Source of the DNA: Dipteris shenzhenensis
Taxonomy: Eukaryota; Polypodiophyta; Polypodiopsida; Gleicheniales
NCBI GenBank assembly: GCA_047967505.1
Contig: CM106540.1
Strand: one strand, 5' to 3'
DNA length: 64,000 nucleotides
Shown one piece after another: positions 51,515 through 61,972 of this stretch. Under the pieces are notes generated by a model. The model did not search any database. It was not told the origin of the DNA and saw nothing but the letters and a program-made list of their open reading frames with translations. A program made the position numbers and the translations under genes. Numbering within the stretch: the first letter of the stretch is position 1; the number at the start of each line of letters is the position of its first letter.

Positions 51515-51900
51515 AGGGGGGGAGGGATAGGCTGAAAAGGAGAGGGTTGGGAGGGGGGGGGGGGGATGAGAGGAGAAGGGCTGAAGGAGGAAGGGAGGGG
51601 TGAGGCAGAGGGGCTGAAGGGGTGGAAGAGGAGATGAGGGAGGCAGGGGAGGGAGGAGGAGGTAGGGGCTGAGGGGGCGGAGCTAGGGGCTGAGGGGGCT
51701 GAGAAAGGGGGTAGGGGTAGAGGCTGAGGGGGCGGGGGGAAAGGGCGGGGGAGAGGGATGAGGGTGTGGGGTAAGGGGGCGGGGGAGGGGGCTGAGGAGG
51801 GAGGGAGGCAAGGAGAGACTGAGGGAGGAGGGAGAGGTGAGGCAGAGAGGCGGCTGAAGGGAGGGAGGAGAGAAGGAAGAGGCTGAGAGGGGGCAGCCAA
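51515..51900 (-). repeat. G-rich block, LINE-A 5' UTR-like
   Basis: The plus strand is dominated by GGGGCTGAGGGGG and GGGAGGGAGG words. The minus strand starts GGCTGCCCCCTCTCAGCC, resembling the 5' UTR arrays of LINE-A at 38.1-38.8 and 44.3-44.8 kb. No ORF1 follows on its 3' side, so it is a detached 5' fragment. The long Pro/Ser-rich frames across it are compositional. Confidence 0.6.
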
Positions 51901-51947
51901 GCATCATATTTTTGAGGTTGAGAGGGAGCAGCCAAGCATCATTTGTT
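51885..51947 (+). repeat. Short direct repeat flanking the G-rich block
   Basis: GCAGCCAAGCATCAT occurs twice (about 51892-51906 and 51930-51944), each preceded by GAGAGGG. It may be a small tandem duplication at the insertion edge. Confidence 0.6.
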
Positions 51948-51949
51948 TG

Positions 51950-53600
51950 CGGCGGCTTGTCAGTGGCAGTTGATTGCAGCATTGATCTCAAAACATTGCT
52001 GAATCACAACATTGTTTGGGTGGATTCTTCACTTTTTTAGCAAGCACTTTCATCCTTGTATAAAGTTATAAAATGTTTTCTCCCACCTTCATCTTTATGG
52101 GGGATAGATCTTACACAATCATAAGCTCCTGCAAGGGGGCTCCAGCTCCAAGTGCACCAATAGCTCCAGCCATGGAATCTTGTGGGATGGTTGTAGTTTC
52201 CTTGTACTCACTATGTTCTTTGGACCACTCCTGTATCCTATCTCCAGCCTTCCTTCCTATAGGTCGACAAGGGCTTCTACAAAGTCCATGGTTCTAGTGA
52301 CCTTGGACTAGGAGCATGGCTTGACTTACTGTTTTATCATAGGTAAATCCTCTGAAATCTGTGCCCCGCCCCCTTCCCGCCCTCCCCCCCAGCCCCCTAT
52401 TTCGATAATGTCTTTTCTCAACAGGAATATTCTTGTCCTCTTGCCTAGCCCTTGAACGCAGACAGTACAATCTCTTATGTAAGACTTCACAGAACTGTGC
52501 CACTGCACTTTAAGACACATCAAGATAAGAAATATTGCAACTTGAGCCAATGCTTTCCTTCCCAAAGACCCTCTCACATAAAAAGGGTCTTAACATGATC
52601 AACAAAATATGTTGAGAGTTGGGTTGAACACATGTGGACGTGTTATCATATGCCGATGATCACTTGCAGAAGGAGGAGCATAATGTGCCTTAAAGGCAAC
52701 CCAGACCCAAAGAATAGCGCAATACATGATCAAAAATCTAAGTAAGCAAAAAACAAAACCTCCGGCACAGATCAAACATTCCATGGAAAGAAGAAACAAT
52801 GTGAATGATCAGCTCATAGCCCCAAGCCTGCACCACTCAGCTCCTCGAATTCCTCCTACTCTTTGCTCAATCCTAGTGCAATTTGAAAATGATTCCCCAT
52901 ATCCCCTCCCCTAGAGTGTATTTCCTCAATAGTCTACAGACTCCTCAATAGGTATCCTCGCTATTGGCCTTTCTTGTTCTTCTCCTACTACCCAATTGAT
53001 GGGTCTCTGCTCTCCACTCATTTAAGTTTTCTGTAGCTATTGCATGCTAATGACATGGCTTTTTACTATCAATCGACTGAAGATCTAATTCTGTTTGCTA
53101 GAAACGTGTCTCTGTGTCCTGATGGTGGCGATCTATTCAAACAATTCTTTCGACTTCATAATTTTGTTCTTTGCAGTAGTATCCTTAAATAATCTGTACT
53201 GCCATTATATGTTTCCTAATCATACCTTGCATACCAATGTCAAAGGAAGCACTTGTTTGGCAGTCCTCTGATTCCTCCTCTTTGTTCAGTGAACAGAAAT
53301 GTAGCGCACCAGGAATCTTCATCAAAACAAAATTTCATGTTAAACATCTTCTAGAAAAGTCTTTTTGATTCATATTGTATATGTATTTTCGATTCCTAGT
53401 GTATATTTAGCTGTCATATTCACCTTTGAGGGATCTACTTGGAGATCATTATCATGCTGTATAAGATCAATACCAGCTGGGAAGAGCAAGTAGTCCAGAG
53501 ACTGTTAGTATGAGAACTTTCAAGGCCCCCAAAAAAGCTGAGGAAAATATCTAAGGATTTTCTCATCCACAAGCATGTTACAATAGGCAGTTAAATCTCA
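51950..53600. other. Unassigned DNA, probably intronic or intergenic
   Basis: No domain is recognised on either strand. Base composition is AT-moderate, without the LINE or LTR signatures found elsewhere. It precedes exon-like segment d (53602-53750) and may be intron sequence of the same minus-strand gene. Confidence 0.4.
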
Positions 53601-53601
53601 C

Positions 53602-53750
53602 ATCTTGAAAGTGCAACCCGAAACATGCTTTGGTCATCCATGAACGGAATTCGGGTGCTGCCAACACATTCATCAATCTCATTGTTCCTTTCTCTCTTTG
53701 AAGAATCACCCATGTCTGGGAGTAATAACTTCTCTGGATCATGTGTAAGC
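53602..53750 (-). CDS. Candidate exon d of an unidentified host gene
   Basis: The open minus-strand segment LTHDPEKLLLPDMGDSSKRE and NNEIDECVGSTRIPFMDDQS, ending MFRVALSRC, closes at a strong donor (AGAT|GTGAGA at 53602/53601, phase 1). The acceptor is uncertain: TTCTTTTAAG just before 53750 would need phase 2, which does not fit exon c (phase 0). Alternative AG sites or a small missing exon are possible. It has no transposon similarity, and its composition matches the neighbouring exons. Confidence 0.5.
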
Positions 53751-54144
53751 CTTAAAAGAATCCCACACATCCCAAATGACATACTTTGATTAGAGTGACA
53801 ATGTTTCAGTTCTAAGAATATTCAGTATCCTATTTGTCAGTAGCTTCCATGAAATTTTCCGGTAAGAAAACAAGATATAACAAAAATCTCATATCTACTT
53901 CCTATGAACCACCCTGATAAAAAATGAAGAATACAAGGCAAATGCTGGAAGAAAACATTACCACATAGTTCTTCCTTTTTGGAATTGTCTTTGTAACTGA
54001 AGAAATTTCTCTACATCCTCATTGGGCAAGCTGAAATGTGTGTGGATATCTGCCTCTAGCTGTGGAATAGAGTGTTTTTCAGCCTTTCACAATTCTGAGG
54101 AAGTATGAGTACACCAAGCATAAAGCAGCAGGAACAAAGCATAC

Positions 54145-54278
54145 ATTTGAGACTTCCACATCCTCGATTTCATCCTGAATTTCCTGTTCAGTTATTATCT
54201 CTGTTGTCAATTCATCATCATCGGAGATCTCCATTGAATCTGTGCTGAGAGAATCTTTCTGTTCGGAGTGCAAATCAA
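54145..54278 (-). CDS. Exon c of an unidentified host gene
   Basis: This 134-nt exon has acceptor CTTTTACTCTCAG before 54278 and donor AAT|GTATGC at 54145/54144. It enters in phase 1 and leaves in phase 0, matching exon b upstream. The translation DLHSEQKDSLSTDSMEISDD DELTTEIITEQEIQDEIEDV is strongly acidic, with a possible short coiled-coil tendency. No family is recognised. Confidence 0.6.
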
Positions 54279-54659
54279 CTGAGAGTAAAAGGCAAGCAAA
54301 GCTAAGCTTTCATTCTAAACTGCCAGAGCAGAACAATTCTCTAAATAGCTAATATAGGCGACACCACATGGTAGAAGTCCCACAAATGGTATCACAGAAT
54401 GTTGTATGTTTCATTGTGAATCCTTATAACTGTGATGGGAATTGCACATTATTGCAGTGAAAGAAAGGGCAGTAAAATATTGAAAAGAACTGAAAACTCA
54501 AATTTCTTCCCAGTTGTATGAATTACTGAAATATCTTCAACTATCAAATGAATGCCTCTTGTAGGGTACAAATCTAAGAAACATGTACATCAGCATCACA
54601 GCAATGAACCTTTCTATCACAACTCAAGCACTACATAGTCCACTGGATATTATTGTCAC

Positions 54660-54858
54660 CTTCATGATCTGTGGTTGGTCTTAATGCATCATCTGGTACC
54701 GTCCTTGCAGGACTGACAATTGCTGAATTCAAGACATCACAGGTATCAGGAAAGTCTGTTGTTGCAAGGTTCGGCACTGCCGCAGTATACAGTGTGGACC
54801 CAAGAATAGCAGAATCGTTTGTCCCGGAAGATTTTAGAATGCTTTCATCTGCATGAAC
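54660..54858 (-). CDS. Exon b of an unidentified host gene
   Basis: This 199-nt exon has a textbook acceptor (GTGTTCTTGTACAG before 54858) and donor GAAG|GTGACA (54660/54659). It starts in phase 0 and ends in phase 1. The protein reads VHADESILKSSGTNDSAILG, then TLYTAAVPNLATTDFPDTCD, ending DDALRPTTDHEG; it is polar and probably disordered. It splices in phase to exon c across an intron of 381 bp. Confidence 0.6.
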
Positions 54859-55112
54859 CTGTACAAGAACACAACTTAATCAATACTGGAAAAGCACAGT
54901 TCACATTTGAGAAAAATTTCTGCAGACACAATTTATTTCTATTGCTTTCACCTCTTTTAGAGAGGCCCGGAATCAGTGCCAGATACTTACTTTCTGTGTT
55001 CTGCTTCAATACAGATAAGCATAATTGTTTGGTAGTGTTCGAACCTTCACCAACATTTAGATTACCGAAGATTGCACACAATACATGTAAGAGAGAGAAA
55101 TTTGAAATCCAC

Positions 55113-55341
55113 CTCAGTAATAGATATGCCTCTTTCTCTCTGTACTTTCTCTGGTTCTGTATTTGAAGGCTCGATGTGTTTGCCTGACTGAGAAAAGTCT
55201 CCAAATCCATCTGGTGATTGAGAATCTTCACCACCAACCATCAAATCTTTTGTAATAGGCGATATAAATTCCTTGAAAGATCTTATATCTACATATTTAT
55301 CATCCTCCAGATATGTTGCTTCATTGTCGTTTGATACAATT
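55113..55341 (-). CDS. Exon a of an unidentified host gene
   Basis: This 229-nt open segment has acceptor AATCCTTTGGCAG before 55341 and a weaker donor GAG|GTGGAT (55113/55112). It ends in phase 0, in agreement with exon b across an intron of 254 bp. The translation holds IVSNDNEATYLEDDKYVDIR, SFKEFISPITKDLMVGGEDS and PSNTEPEKVQRERGISITE. A stretch just downstream (GNLNVGEGSNTTKQLCLSVL, with donor GAAA|GTAAGT near 54988) might be an alternative exon, but its phase does not fit exon b. The 5' exons must lie above 55341 and were not found. Confidence 0.5.
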
Positions 55342-56700
55342 CTGCCAAAGGATTTCATAATTAACCACCTACTTTGCAGACATGCTTTTAATCCCAAACA
55401 AGATTAAGAATCTAGCCTATCAGATTTGTTTGTATCCTTCCAATCATCATCTTTACCAAGATAGAAGGATATAACACTACTCCATCAAAGGAACTCAATA
55501 TGCCATTTAAAAGCATCAACATCCACTACCTTCTAAAATGGAACGCAACATCCCTCCATGGCAACAAGCACTATGCCCTAATTTGAGAACTTGGTTCCAC
55601 ACACTACTAAGAGACACTCATGCAAATTGTTGTAGTACGGTCTCAACCTTATATAAATTGTAATGCATCCACTGTATCAAGAGGGAGATGCTACATGAAA
55701 TCCTAATGTAGAAAGCATGACAGTGGAAACCTAATGGGTTGTGTGTATATTCATCTTTTCATGAACACCGTGCGCACCCCCTCCACACCTCTCTGTCTCC
55801 AGACCCAGTCTCTTCCCACTAATTTGACATGGTATGAGTGCATTTGGTGAACTTCGACTAAGCTTGAAGGAGCAAAGATGCTGAGAGAGCTCTCCTATAT
55901 GCAGTTCCCTGCTCCTCCCCTATTCGAGGTTTCCTGTCTTCTCTTCACCAGACCTCCTGCACTCTCTTGGCCCCTCCTACTTGCCAAGATCTCTCCCAAT
56001 GCTCTTTTTTTCAGAGACCCCCCTTGAAAAAGGAGTGCCATAGCAAACTATCCTACCATCCTCACCCTTGAGAACTGATAGCCTAAAATGGGCAACCGTG
56101 CTCTAAACTTGGTGGAGAAAAGTATCCATAGCTTCATAAAATGCCTACTTTGATGCACGTAAGTTTACTAAATGATGGGAAAAATATGGTAAAATATCTG
56201 AATCATGTCCTGCCATTTGATTTGACACTTTTTGATTTGTCAATTAGAAGATAAAGATTGTCCAAGTTTGGCTGTTTTTGACGATCAACGATAGATTTTT
56301 CAGAATGCCATGGTCGCCTAGCTTTTTGTCACAAACCCAAATCAGCGCCCAATTTTCTAACGTTCACCTTTTTAGAAAACATTGCTCTCTCCCCTTTGTG
56401 TCCCCTCCTTGTGTACGATCCAATGTGCCCTGCCCATTCCTCCCCCCATGGCTGATTGAAGCCCCATCCCATGGTACTCTTGTTTTCCTTCCATGGCTTG
56501 TCCCCATGGGCAAGGGCAATCTCCAGTCCCCCACGGGCTATTATCAGCATCTATCCACCACACCCCCCACTAGGCTTCATCTGCCCACCTGTGAGACTCT
56601 TCTATTCCCAATGTGCATTTGTTCATAGTGCTCGCCCTGTCTCCCTGCGCTTTCTCTACTCCCACAAGTGTTCTTGCCTGCCCCCCTCCTTCCTCCTCCC
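55342..56700. other. Unassigned DNA upstream of the exon cluster
   Basis: I see no domain and no convincing exon. Part of it (56278-56640) is C-rich with open frames of no family. It should hold the upstream intron or promoter if the gene at 53.6-55.3 kb begins here, but no start codon or core promoter can be assigned. Confidence 0.4.
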
Positions 56701-56703
56701 TCT

Positions 56704-56790
56704 CCACACACACACACACACACACAAAAATGCTGGAATCTCCACACTTTTTTTTGGGGGGGAAATACATGTAGCTTTATACATATATAT
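56704..56790. repeat. (CA)n tract and T-run joint
   Basis: (CA)n at 56704-56725 is followed by AAAAATGCTGGAATC, then CCACACTTTTTTTT and GGGGGGG (about 56742-56762) and an AT dinucleotide run (about 56780-56794). The CACAC/T-run arrangement repeats the LINE tail joints seen elsewhere and may be the tail of a very short minus-strand LINE fragment. Confidence 0.6.
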
Positions 56791-57715
56791 ATATTTTAAA
56801 AATATCACTTCATTAAGTATGATTGAAAACCACAAGAGCAAGCTCTACTGTGGATGCCATGCATGAGAAGAAAATAAACAGCTCAAAAAGAGCTAACAAA
56901 AATCGAAGGTGGAGACTGAAAATGCCACCTCAACCTTGAAGAAGACTCAGAGAAGAAGGGAGATCCTCTCCAAACTCTGAAGAAGGTAGCACTCCTAGCA
57001 GTAGTTACTCTGGAGGATCCCTGCATGCTCGACCAGATGGCCATCAGAGCATGTATAGTATCAGTCCATATACTAGCCATAGACTAGAAGGGATGAACCT
57101 ATGAACCCTCTATTGCCTCTGTACATCTGGCCCTCCATATACGCCATGCTGTAATGCTAGCCAGAATCTCCCATGATGTGTCTACCGAGGCATGAGCAGC
57201 TCTGAAAGGAGTGAAAGGAACATCCTGAAGGGAACATGAGTCCACAGTCGTATAATGAAGGCTGAATCTGAGTCATGTCCCTTGAAAAACACCTGAGGGC
57301 CAGTGAGAGATAACCATGCCATTGATCCCCAGGTCATGAAGAAGGGAGCTCTATGAAAAATACAAAGAATCCTAGCAACATCCTTCCAATTTGTCCTTGC
57401 CTGTGCACTCCCAAAGGCAATGCTGAACTGACTCAACTACAGTGTGGCATCGAGGACAAGTAGGGTCAGCCCCAAACCTAGATCTCCACAGGTTCACTGC
57501 AATCCCTCCATGAATAGAAAGCCAAAAGAAAAGAGTGATCTTTCTATTCCTGAGGGATTTCTAGAGCCTCCTGCAAAAGTTCCTCTGCATCTTTGCACGA
57601 ATCTGAAAAGAATCCCAATGTGGAGCTTTGGAAGGCCGCCAACCTCTATTGCTGAGCTGAAGTCTCTTGGCATTTCTGACTGTGTAATGAAATAAGGGGA
57701 TGCTCTTCATAGCGG
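56791..57715 (-). mobile_element. LINE-A copy 8, 5'-truncated
   Basis: The minus-strand fragment has the AATATCACTTCATTAAGTATG signature of the same subfamily as 26805-28553. It extends from the C-terminus (PPSIFVSSF) through the zf-RVT (antisense landmark near 57450, CPRCHTVVESVQHCLWECT-like) to about 57710 (FFRYTVRNAKRLQLSNRGWR). A plus-strand GC-rich LINE begins immediately beyond. Confidence 0.75.
56883..57710 (-). pseudogene. LINE-A ORF2 C-terminal remnant
   Basis: The frames 57710-57561 (SLISLHSQKCQETSAQQ and RLQLSNRGWRPSKAPHWDSF), 57436-57182 (WKDVARILCIFHRAPFFMTW, SLTGPQVFFKGHDSDSAFII) and 57080-56883 (ASIWTDTIHALMAIWSSMQG) cover the zf-RVT end and C-terminus with several breaks. Confidence 0.65.
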
Positions 57716-58016
57716 GAGCATTCGTGTTTGTCACGGTGAAAGAAAATCTTGGTGGTGACCTTTGGTTTGGCCAGAGGGGCTCTATGGCAGCACCCTCGAC
57801 TCCCATAGCCGTTAAGGTTCTTCTTTCCCCAGCTGTCAAGCAACAGGGTTAGCAAAAAGTTCAGTCCCTCCAAGACAAGGCGCTTGGGGGCAGAATTGTG
57901 GGCCTCACGCCTACACGGAGACAGGTGCGAGAGTAAATCCAGGTGAGCTTGACATTAGAGGGGGCAACCACATCCAGGAGGTCACCATCTATGGAAGAGG
58001 CGTTTTCCTCATCCAT

Positions 58017-59878
58017 TTGAGCTCCCCTGACACTACCTCGACACTCGTGGAGCAAAGCCCCATCCTCCTTGGCCCGCATCTAGTTTACCTCTTTCCTTGG
58101 TATCATGGGTTCACAGTGGAGGACATGGATACGACACACCATGTTCCACGTTTTCCGATTACACTCCGCTTCCTAGGGCTCCCCAAGGAGTATCGAGCCA
58201 TCCTCCCCTCCATTGGTCGGGCATTTGGCACAGTGCTCGAGTCCCCGCCAGAGTCAGCCGCCTCAGTTCTAGCAGATGATGGAGTCCCCAGGATCAGACT
58301 AGTGTTTGAGAGCCCAGAGTCCCTCCCACAGTTGATCCTCCTTGAGACCCTTGAAGGGGGCACACTTCGCCAGAGGGTGGAGATTTTCGGGCTACCAGGC
58401 CAATGTCTTCGGTGCAGACAGATGGGTTACCTCGCCAGAGATTGCCCTCATGGCCTCCCCCGTGCACCTCCCCCCCTCTCGAGTCAACAGGCCCGAGTCC
58501 AGCACCCTCTCAAGCAGGAGCAGCAGGAGTCTCAGATCCCATGGGTTATCCCCTCAGAAGGGGACTGGACCCAGGTTAAAAAGCAAAAAGAAACCAAGCA
58601 AGTAGGCCCGCAAGCACCGCAGGCAGAGGGCCAATCGCAGAGAGAGGGACAGGGTTGACCGAGAGGCCTCGAAGGAACAGCAGGAGCCACCTCCCCCAGC
58701 GGGGCAGGGGCCACCGCTCATCTAGACAATCCTCCCATTTCGGAGGTTCAGCTTCCGCACTCACTCTTGCAGCAGCAGTAGCAAGCCCCAAGAGCTCCAG
58801 ATGCGGTGATGGCGGAAGCCGCAGATGCTAGCCCGACAGTGGCCGTGGAGGAGCGGATCTAGAGTGCCGGCAAGCCTGATCACTAGGGGGCCTACGGTCA
58901 TCCTTATCCCTCCTCCTCCCCCTCCCCCTCCCCCTCCAGACCCCTCCCCCTCTTCCTTTCCTCCTCCCACTCCCACTCCAAGGTTCCCCCTGCCCCCTCC
59001 CCCCCCCTCAGCCCCCCCTGCTATGGTCACTCTTACCACCCGCCCCCCTCCCTCCGTCCCCCACGTCCCAACCCCCCCTCCCTAGCCGCCCCCCTCTCCA
59101 CCTCCGCAACAGGTTCTTCTGCCTCGACACCCCTGCTAGCAGGCAAGGGAAATATGACGCCCCCTCCTGCTTCCTCATCGCAGCAGTCGGTCAGTTTAGA
59201 GAGGGATCCTGAGGAATGGGGCTCGTCCTCCTGGCCAGCAGCTCCGAAGCTCCAGCTTGGGCGTCCCTTATTGCCGGACTTCTAGAGGTTAGGACCCTGG
59301 AACTATCTGGAGATTCCGGACTCATATCCTCTACCACTGGAGGTAACACTCATGGTCCTTCAGCCCCGAAAGGGGGGTTTGATCAGTGTAGTGGGATCTC
59401 AGACACACCCCGTTTGGAGATTTCAGTTTCCCTCCATAGGGTTGCAGAAGTGGTCCCCAGAGGTGTTTGATGCTATTATAGGAGATCAAATAACGCATGA
59501 TGGACGAGTGGATGGGAGCCCAGGGACTGGACCTTTGACGCCCATGGCGTGGAGGTGAACTTTTAGCTGAGCTTCACGCGTGAGGAGCCGGTGTGTGGTT
59601 TGGCAACAGGAGTTATCAGATTGCCGCTGGAGGCAAAGGTGGAGCAGGCATACTTCTGGCCCCTCCAGAAGTGTGCAGAGTTGTTTGGGGTGGAAGCCTC
59701 CTTCATGATGAAGCGGGCATGGAAGATCGGTATTGAGCCGGTATCCAGCCTAGTACGTCGCCGCACAGACACCAACTACTCGCCCTCCAAACCCCCGAAA
59801 AAGTCACACAAGGCAGTCATTCTAGGACAGGCACCGACTCACAGGAGAGCCTTGTTCTCGACACCCCCGTCCCCATGA
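58017..59878 (+). pseudogene. LINE-A' ORF1 (DUF4283-like, zinc knuckle, Pro-rich)
   Basis: The 213-codon frame 58017-58658 has PRFPITLRFLGLPKEYRAIL, PSIGRAFGTVLESPPESAAS, GVPRIRLVFESPESLPQLIL and TLRQRVEIFGLPGQCLRCRQ. The knuckle continues MGYLARDC, where the zinc-ligand His is replaced by Tyr. A poly-Pro region (58905-59090) follows, then AYFWPLQKCAELFGVEASFM and RAWKIGIEPVSSLVRRRTDT in the last frame (59591-59878), ending TPPSP. Stops near 58656 and 59090 break it into at least three parts. Confidence 0.7.
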
Positions 59879-60600
59879 GCTGGACCATAGTGAGTTGGAA
59901 CATACACGGGCTCCACGACCGTGTTCGTAGTCAGCCGCTGCAATACCTAATACTCCGATAGGAGTTGCAGAGAGTAGTGGTAGGGCGGGCAGTGGACATC
60001 CTTATGATTCAACTGCAAACATCAGACGACGTCATCACCTTTTCCCAAGGAGAGGTTTGAGGAGCCACAGGAGATCCGTGAGTGGGGGAGTGACTTTGGC
60101 TTCAGATGTATATAGCGGGGCCAGACAGCAAGATACCTCGGATGTGTTGACATTACAGCAAAGTAGCAGATTGCTCCTGTCCTTGAGAGTGTTCGGCGCA
60201 AGCTTCTCTACTGGAGCTCGGCCAAACTCTCCCTAGCAGGTCGCGCCTTAGCGGCAAACCAGGTCCTTCTTGCGATGGCTTGGTATATCACCTCCTGCTG
60301 GTGCTCCGACGGTTGGTACGGAACTTCCTTTGGGCAGGTTCAGATGGCACGAGGAACGCTAGAGCTCGAGTAGCTTGGTAGCCCCGGTGATCATGCCGCA
60401 GGCACTGGGAGGGTTGGGTATCATCGATCCGGAGATGCAGAGCAGATCCCTTTTGGGCAAGTTGGTGGTTCGTGGCCTCACCCCAGGTGCAGAGCCTTGG
60501 AAGCTCCTCTTACAGCGAGGGCTTCTAAGGAACACCCCACGCACTGGGGGACAGTGGCAGCCTTCACATAGATGGATCTTCTTAGAGGCCCCCCTTACGG
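59876..60600 (+). pseudogene. LINE-A' ORF2 remnant
   Basis: ORF2 opens with MSWTIVSWNIHGLHDRVRSQ and continues to about 60045. The sequence then jumps to ARYLGCV-like thumb sequence near 60140, PVLESVRRKLLYWSSAKLSL (about 60178) and ALAANQVLLAMAWYITSCW, followed by a frame (60375-60617) MVAPVIMPQALGGLGIIDPE and MQSRSLLGKLVVRGLTPGAE. EN active-site residues after the first motif and the whole RT palm are deleted. Confidence 0.7.
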
Positions 60601-60604
60601 GGAA

Positions 60605-61353
60605 GGGTTCCCCTTGATGAGGAGCACATCCACCACATTGTCCTCCGATGGACAATAGATGAGATCAATGAAGCCATTAGAAATACAATCCTGTACAAAA
60701 TGATAATGATTTTCAATGCGTTTCATGCGAGCATGAAAGACACGATTGTTGGCTATAGTAATGCAACTCTGGCTGTCACAGAAGATAGAGTTTGCTTCGC
60801 TATCCTGTGCATGATGCAAGTCATGCAAAAGCTTCCTTAACCACATTAACTCCGTAGTGGCTGAATTTGCAGCTTTGTACTTTGCTTCACTCGAGGAAAG
60901 AGAGACTTGCTCTTGCTTCTTACTAAGCCATGAGATACAGGCTGAACCCAATGAGAACCAATAGCCAGTAGTGGACCATCTGTCGTCAATGTCCCCTGAC
61001 CAATCTGAGTCGGTGAAACCACTCAGCTCTAGATCACAATCTGAAGCATAATGCAAGCCAAGAGAGAGAGTGCCATGGACATATCTGAGAACCCTCTTTG
61101 CTACATTCCAATGTGTGATCGTGGGACAATGCATAAACTGGCACAAAAGCCCTGTGGCGTAGGCAATATCAGGCCATGTGGAGCATAGATATATCAAACT
61201 GCCAACCAACTGCCTGTACAAAGTGCCATCAAACTTTTCAGCAGTATCATGCTTACTCAGCTTGAGTCCCTTTTCCAATGGAGTAGCCATAGGCTTACAG
61301 TGCTCCATTTTAAATTTCTGCAACAACCCCTTCGAATACTTTGTCTGTGACAT
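60605..61353 (-). pseudogene. Copia element 3 RT end and RNase H, long open frame
   Basis: The 252-codon frame (its last codons run over the junction to 60595) contains MSQTKYSKGLLQKFKMEHCK, SLIYLCSTWPDIAYATGLLC and ITHWNVAKRVLRYVHGTLSL. It carries all four RNase H positions: GFTDSDWSGDIDD, SLSSSEAKYKAANS, SIFCDSQSCITIANN and RIENHYHFVQDCI. The RNase H is the best preserved in the window. Its end (CPSEDNVVDVLLIKG) stops at the junction. Confidence 0.75.
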
Positions 61354-61376
61354 AGAAATCCCATCATGGGTCTGCC

Positions 61377-61390
61377 AAAACTAAATGCCA
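61377..61390. repeat. Target-site duplication, left copy (14 bp)
   Basis: AAAACTAAATGCCA (61377-61390) corresponds to AAAACTCAATGCCA (63385-63398), 13 of 14 bases identical. The two copies bracket the chimeric plus-strand LINE. In other copia copies the same stretch reads AAAATTCAATGCCA (near 24462), supporting a single original site. Confidence 0.8.
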
Positions 61391-61429
61391 CCAAAGTTGA
61401 TGTTGACTGATTTTTTAATGACGCACAAC

Positions 61430-61655
61430 TGCTCCTGCTCCCCGCTCCTCCTGCTCCCCTCCTCACTGCTCTCCTCGCTCCCTGCTGCTCTCCCCGCTCA
61501 CTGCTGCTCCCCCGCTCCCTGCTGCTCCTCCTGCTCCCCTCCTCGCTGCCCCCTCCCTTCTCTCCTGCTGCTGCTCCTCTCCCCGCTCCCTGCTGCCTCT
61601 CTCCCCGCTCCCTGCTGCTTGCCCCCTCCCTTCCCTCCTCGCTGCCCCTCTTACC
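61430..61655 (+). repeat. CT-rich array, LINE-A 5' UTR type
   Basis: Irregular repeats of CTGCTCCC, CCCCGCTCCCTGCTG and CTCCTCGCTGCCCC lie immediately upstream of LINE-A RT sequence and directly after the target duplication. It matches the starts of LINE-A at about 38800 and 44780 on the minus strand. Confidence 0.75.
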
Positions 61656-61656
61656 T

Positions 61657-61972
61657 AAGCCCTATGACAGAGTAGATTGGGGTTTTCTTGAGCGCACTCT
61701 TCTACGGTTTGGATTTTCAGATGCTTGGATCAGAGGGGTGGCCTCCCTTTACAGATCAGCCCACAGCCACGTTTTGATTGGAGGGGTAAGGGGTGACAGG
61801 TTTCAGATTTCCAGATCAGTTCGTCAGGGATGACCTTTAGCCCCCTTCCTCTTTCTTTTTAAGGTAGAAGCTATGAGTATCTTCCTTAGATCTCAGGCTG
61901 AGCTTTTTGGGCTGAGACTGCCCTTGAGACAGGAGCAGGAGCTTTTTGACTGTGAGTTGGCTGATGACTGGA
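61657..61972 (+). pseudogene. LINE-A RT palm fragment with intact LADD
   Basis: The reading is PYDRVDWGFLERTLLRFGFS, DAWIRGVASLYRSAHSHVLI, GGVRGDRFQISRSVRQG, then a TGA (WPLAPFLF expected as CPLAPFLF), EAMSIFLRSQAELFGLRLPL and FDCELADDW. The catalytic Asp pair is kept, unlike copy 7. The similarity stops immediately after this box. Confidence 0.75.

Larger units (their letters stand above)
57716..60604 (+). mobile_element. GC-rich LINE-A relative (LINE-A'), deleted in EN/RT
   Basis: The plus-strand element is clearly more GC-rich than its neighbours. It has ORF1 (58017-59878, in pieces) and ORF2 starting MSWTIVSWNIHGL at 59876 in an ATGA overlap. After about 170 bp of EN, a large deletion leads to the RT thumb (VRRKLLYWSSAKLSLAGRAL) and wall region (VVRGLTPGAEPWKLLLQR). 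It is cut at 60604, where minus-strand copia sequence starts, so its 3' end is missing. It seems to be a distinct subfamily of LINE-A. Confidence 0.75.

Noticed and set aside
51415-51991. Overlapping Pro/Ser-rich frames on the minus strand
   Set aside because: All three reading frames are open because of the C-rich array; there is no start context or domain.
8882-53602. Direct splice from exon d (donor 53602) to the large exon (acceptor 8882)
   Set aside because: Phase 1 meets phase 2. The alternative acceptor after TTGTCAG (near 8841) would create a TAG codon. A direct join is not supported, though a gene-level link through missing exons is not excluded.
54819-55166. 115-codon plus-strand frame
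   Set aside because: It lies antisense to the exons and introns of the minus-strand gene and lacks any family feature.
58761-59085. Gly-rich (-) and poly-Pro (+) frames
   Set aside because: Low-complexity CCCCTCC repeats in the Pro-rich part of LINE-A' ORF1. Only the ORF1 reading is supported by context.
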